Assembly (NCBI GenBank): GCA_022578965.1
Contig: MU400574.1
Location: 62,001-126,000 of the forward strand
Origin: Xylaria sp. FL1777
Taxonomy: Eukaryota; Ascomycota; Sordariomycetes; Xylariales; Xylariaceae
DNA length: 64,000 nt
Direction: 5' to 3'
Under the pieces are notes generated by a model, which worked only from the letters and a program-made list of their open reading frames with translations, was not told the DNA's origin and did no database searches. Each line of letters opens with the position of its first letter. Position 1 is the first letter of the stretch. The translations under genes and the position numbers were made by a program. Of this stretch, positions 60,706 through 64,000 are shown piece by piece.

Positions 60706-62362
60706 TCAAAACTGCGACCACGCGTACTTTAAGCCCTCCCACACCTCGATACCACTTGGCAAGATCTGCTCTGGTGGCAGCACAAACCCATATTGCGTAT
60801 CTCTAAGCTCGATACCCCAGCCGAACTGAGCTTTGCCAACGTCAGTTAGGTAATCCCTGCCATTTCCACTCGATTGGTACAAGACCACTGCGGCAAAGCC
60901 CGAGGTTAGCAAACAGTGACTATGGAACTTCCAACTATGGGCTTATTGATAATTCGTCCAACGACAAATCAAACGAACAAAAGAAAGAAAGAAAAAAGGG
61001 ACAGAAAAGTAGCTCCAATGACTACTCACAGCAGCCCGGTCCGTAGTCAAAAGTAGTATTGTAAGGCTTAGCAATAGCTGCCGCAATGCCAGCGGCCAGA
61101 GCAGTCTGTTCGTCGAGGTTGGCAGGGAACTCGGTGCAGGTGTAACCGTAGGAGAGCAGGATGACCTGAGCATAGCTATGCCAGTCGATGTAGAGTTTGA
61201 TTCCGTGCTGGTCGCGCAGCTTGGCGGTGTAGGCAGCGAGGGCGGCGGTCTCCGGGGTGTCGTGGGGGGCGAAGCCGCTGAAAGTTTCGGAGCTTGGATT
61301 CGGCGAGGACCCATCGCCACCCCAGCCGACTTTCCAGTTACGGTTGATATCTGTGCCTACAGCCGTGGTGTTGCTTCGCGTCTGCCGGTTCTTGCGCCAG
61401 AGGCGGTCCGTCGTCTGCGTGTATACAAAGCCTGGCATCGTGGGTATCACCCAGTTTAGTCAGGCCATAAGATCATGGTCGTGAAGACATCCTCTCGTCT
61501 CAGTCCTTCCCAGCGTGAATGAGTGGGTGAGAAGACCTGGGTGTCATCACTTACCGTCTGGATTCACGACGGGCAAAACGTAAAAATCGTAGTTATCTAG
61601 CACCTTCTGAACCAACTCATCGTCCTCATACCCGGCCACAATTTGGTAGAGGATATACTCGACAACCTAGTAGCACCAATGCGTGAGTTAGCTTATATCG
61701 CTCAAGCTTCTCTCCCTTACAAATGGCCGAAAATAGAAGAAACTGGGCTAGACCACAGGGGAACAGGCAGGATATCTCACAATAGATGTAATCCATTCCC
61801 GCGCATGCACGTTTCCATTAAAGAAGATAGCCGGCTTCGAATCTTTGCCTCCCTTTCCCCAGAGATGGATCCCCTGAATAGGGCGCCCTTCGAACGAGTT
61901 GCCCGCGACGATGAGCTCCGAATTGTTTGGGAACGCAGCGTGGAGATCGGCCCAGTACAGTAAATGGTCGGCGTACGGATGATACGCGTCGAACCATTCA
62001 AGGCCAGGCAGGGCGCCCTCCGTGGTCACACCAGAGCTTTCCACCGTAGTTTCGGCCGCGAAGTCGGCGCCGAGATTGTGGCTTAGGACCACACTACGCG
62101 CTGCCCTCTCCGAAGCTTCGAAGGTGCGGATATCATCCGGAGCAACGGCAACGTCCACGGTCCATGTCCCACCTTTCTCACGGCGGCGTTGCAGTTCGAT
62201 TGATGCGTCAACGAGGGCGACGTCAGCACTGGCATATGAGACGCGATACACCTTATATCCGTCATAGCTGACCTTCGCGGGCGCAGGCTGGCCGAGGGGG
62301 CTCGCCATGGTCAGGCCCGCGGCGGCGAGGAGAAGACCTCCAACCTTGAAATTGAGCTTCAT
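60706..62362 (-). CDS. Secreted M14 zinc metallocarboxypeptidase (carboxypeptidase A type)
   Basis: Removes C-terminal amino acids from peptides outside the cell or in the vacuole. Exons: complement(join(60706..60887, 61030..61431, 61555..61666, 61781..62362)), 425 residues. Introns are 114, 123 and 142 nt with GTGAGA, GTAAGT and GTGAGT donors. A signal peptide of about 20 residues (MKLNFKVGGLLLAAAGLTMA) is followed by an inhibitory propeptide to about residue 120. Zinc ligands are His186 and Glu189 in 'GNVHAREWI' and His316 in 'YIDWHSYAQ'. The substrate-binding 'DINRNW' (259-264) and catalytic Glu392 in 'GIELRDTQYGFVLP' are present. Length and residue order match fungal pro-carboxypeptidases A. 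The last acceptor (CCGCAG at 60888) gives 'YGPGCLVLYQSSG', aligned with the family. Specificity pocket not analysed. Confidence 0.94.
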
Positions 62363-62416
62363 ATTCGTTATTCTATCACGAAGAATGTAAGAAGAAGGAG
62401 AAGTATTAGAAGATAA

Positions 62417-62441
62417 TCTCTCTCTCTCTCTCTCTTTCTCT
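62417..62441. repeat. TC microsatellite
   Basis: About nine TC units, then TTTCTCT; on the carboxypeptidase strand this is a GA tract in its 5' UTR or promoter. Confidence 0.9.
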
Positions 62442-62521
62442 AATCCTCGCCCACGATGCTAAGGAAGTTGTTTGGTTCGGTTGGGATTCGCTCAGGCTGC
62501 ATTTCCTTCCGATCGATCGTA

Positions 62522-62529
62522 TTTATACC
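62522..62529 (-). promoter_or_regulatory. TATA box candidate for the carboxypeptidase gene
   Basis: TATAAATA on the minus strand, about 160 bp upstream of the ATG at 62362. Confidence 0.45.
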
Positions 62530-63804
62530 CATGTCGTGCGTGGCCGTATTATTTATGACTACCCAGGTGGTAAGCATTTCCCTCCATTAGTGAGTTGAGT
62601 CCGATGACGATGCGACGCAACGCCATTTCGCCATTCGACTCGGCTTGGCTCCTTCCTGAAACTGCAGTTCTCTTCATCGCTTGAGATGAGGTGACAGGGC
62701 TGCAGGATATCGACATACCGCTAGCTACCTATATAATGCATCATCCCTCTGTTTTCTACTTTCGTCTCTTCCCCGCATGCACATGGGTCGTAGCGTGTCA
62801 ATGTAACCGCTAATCATCACAGCATATGTGAAGTATTTGATGTATATGTACCCTGAACTGCGGGAAGAGGTAGGACGAACCCATATCCATATCGAAGTAA
62901 GATGAATAGGAGTGCGACTCTCTTCCGATACATATTATCCAACGTGCCAATTTTGCTGCCACTGCTAGTATTATTCGCAAGTCGATATTTACGTAATTAG
63001 CTACAACATATGTTCAGTGTCGGCGGAAGCATTAGGTTTTAGGGTGTTAAAACCTAGATGGCCTGGCGGATCTATATATGAGCAGTTAATTCTTTGTATC
63101 TCGACATGGAGTTGGAGTATATGATAAGTGAATGCATGGTGTTAGATCCTCTAGTGTAGGCTGTAGCACACTGATGCCCCCCTCAAGTCTTCCTCGCGGG
63201 ATATACAATACCTATTTCGTTTGGGAGGGTCTATCAAAGATATTAGCAACGGATAAATCAGTATCTTTTTCTATTGGACCTTCCTATAAGCTTTACTATG
63301 GCTAGTGGACGGTCGTAGTGCGCGTACTTGCCTCGTGACTATCAGTGTAAGTCTATAATATCATTCGCAGCAAGGGTCACAACATACACATTCAAGGTAC
63401 ATGTTTTGGAAGGGGAGACTATTACTTTCTTCATACATAAATTCAAGGGAGGAGGAGGGAAGGGGGCCTCTTTTCTGTTTAATTTTCATTATTGTTACCA
63501 TCTCTCAACGCCACAACGCATACAACAAGTGCTTCTCTAATACGTAAGGAGTTCCCTTACTTTGCCTCTTTTATATCTTCAATCTCTCTTGTAGAAAAAA
63601 AGCGACGTGGAGTAAACAAGTACTCAAATGCGTTTTGTTTTAATTTCCAGGCTAAACTGCTAACATAAGAGAAGGGTGTTGAGGGAGAGAATCAAAACAT
63701 TGAACAGAATGGTATTATACGAGTTGTGACATAACATTAATTTGTACCAAACGCCGCCTAATGCCTACCTCATTTCATCAATCAATCGTTCCGGATTTAG
63801 GTAT

Positions 63805-64000
63805 TCATGCCACTGGTCCCTGAGGATGGGCATCAAGGTCCACGTCCGCGACGAGCGTCCGCTGGTGGGCGCTGTTGCGGACAAGGTTGCTGAAGTATTT
63901 GAAGGCGACCTCGCTTTCAGAACGTGTTTTCAGGGTCTCGTCTCTACGTGAACCGAGCTGTTCAACCGACCGTGTCAAGCCGACGCGGAGATTATCGGCA
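63805..64000 (-). CDS. Possible C-terminal end of an unidentified gene running off the window
   Basis: The minus strand stays open from the window edge to a TGA at 63805-63807 (65 codons). Its composition is balanced and charged, with segments such as SVEQLGSRRDETLKTRSE and EVAFKYFSNLVRNSAHQ, unlike the repetitive chance frames nearby. An overlapping plus-strand frame (63742-63951) looks less protein-like. I do not recognise the family. Confidence 0.3.
   Translation of the reverse strand, partial: ADNLRVGLTRSVEQLGSRRDETLKTRSESEVAFKYFSNLVRNSAHQRTLVADVDLDAHPQGPVA

Larger units (their letters stand above)
62363..63804. other. Upstream region of the carboxypeptidase, no gene seen
   Basis: 1.4 kb with a CT microsatellite and a TATA-like element near the carboxypeptidase start. 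The frame 63328-63540 has no recognisable content. Confidence 0.5.

Overview
The window is nuclear DNA of a filamentous ascomycete (Pezizomycotina). Genes carry several introns of 48-220 nt with GTRNGT donors, CTAAY-like branch sites and YAG acceptors. The families present are a general amidase, a Dal5-type MFS permease, a Zn2Cys6 regulator, an RNA-silencing RNA-dependent RNA polymerase, an eight-cysteine hydrophobin-like protein, a GH20 enzyme and an M14 carboxypeptidase. A long AT-rich block has the look of repeat-induced point mutation (RIP). I rebuilt each gene by hand from splice signals. Every complete model below has a coding length divisible by three with no internal stop.

Left gene-rich arm (1-24,100): a partial amidase (-) and an MFS permease (+) diverge from a shared 1.5-kb promoter. 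A Zn2Cys6 regulator (-, nine exons) converges on the permease, so these three could form a small amide/ureide uptake and breakdown cluster. Then come an RNA-dependent RNA polymerase (+), a small secreted eight-cysteine protein (+), a secreted GH20 glycosidase (-), the ribosome-biogenesis kinase RIO1 (+), and the first two exons of a Sec14/CRAL-TRIO lipid-transfer protein (+).

AT-rich island (about 24,310-59,295): roughly 35 kb of very low GC with no intact gene. It holds fossils and repeats: a minus-strand Ty3/Gypsy-like element with paired ~200-bp LTRs (46,580-55,280), a decayed C2H2 zinc-finger array (about 32,520-33,127), two inverted arms near the two ends (about 26,390-28,290 and 55,600-58,150), many minisatellites, and a few patches with more GC and less mutation.

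Right arm (59,556-64,000): exons 3-5 of the same Sec14-like gene resume in frame. The island therefore lies inside one intron of about 35.5 kb, or it has split the gene. A secreted M14 carboxypeptidase (-) converges on it, and a possible partial gene (-) runs off the right edge.

The most notable observation is the Sec14-like gene. Its five exons are uninterrupted and mutually in phase although a fully RIP-like 35-kb block sits between exons 2 and 3. Base composition and context statements come from reading sampled lines, not from whole-window counts.
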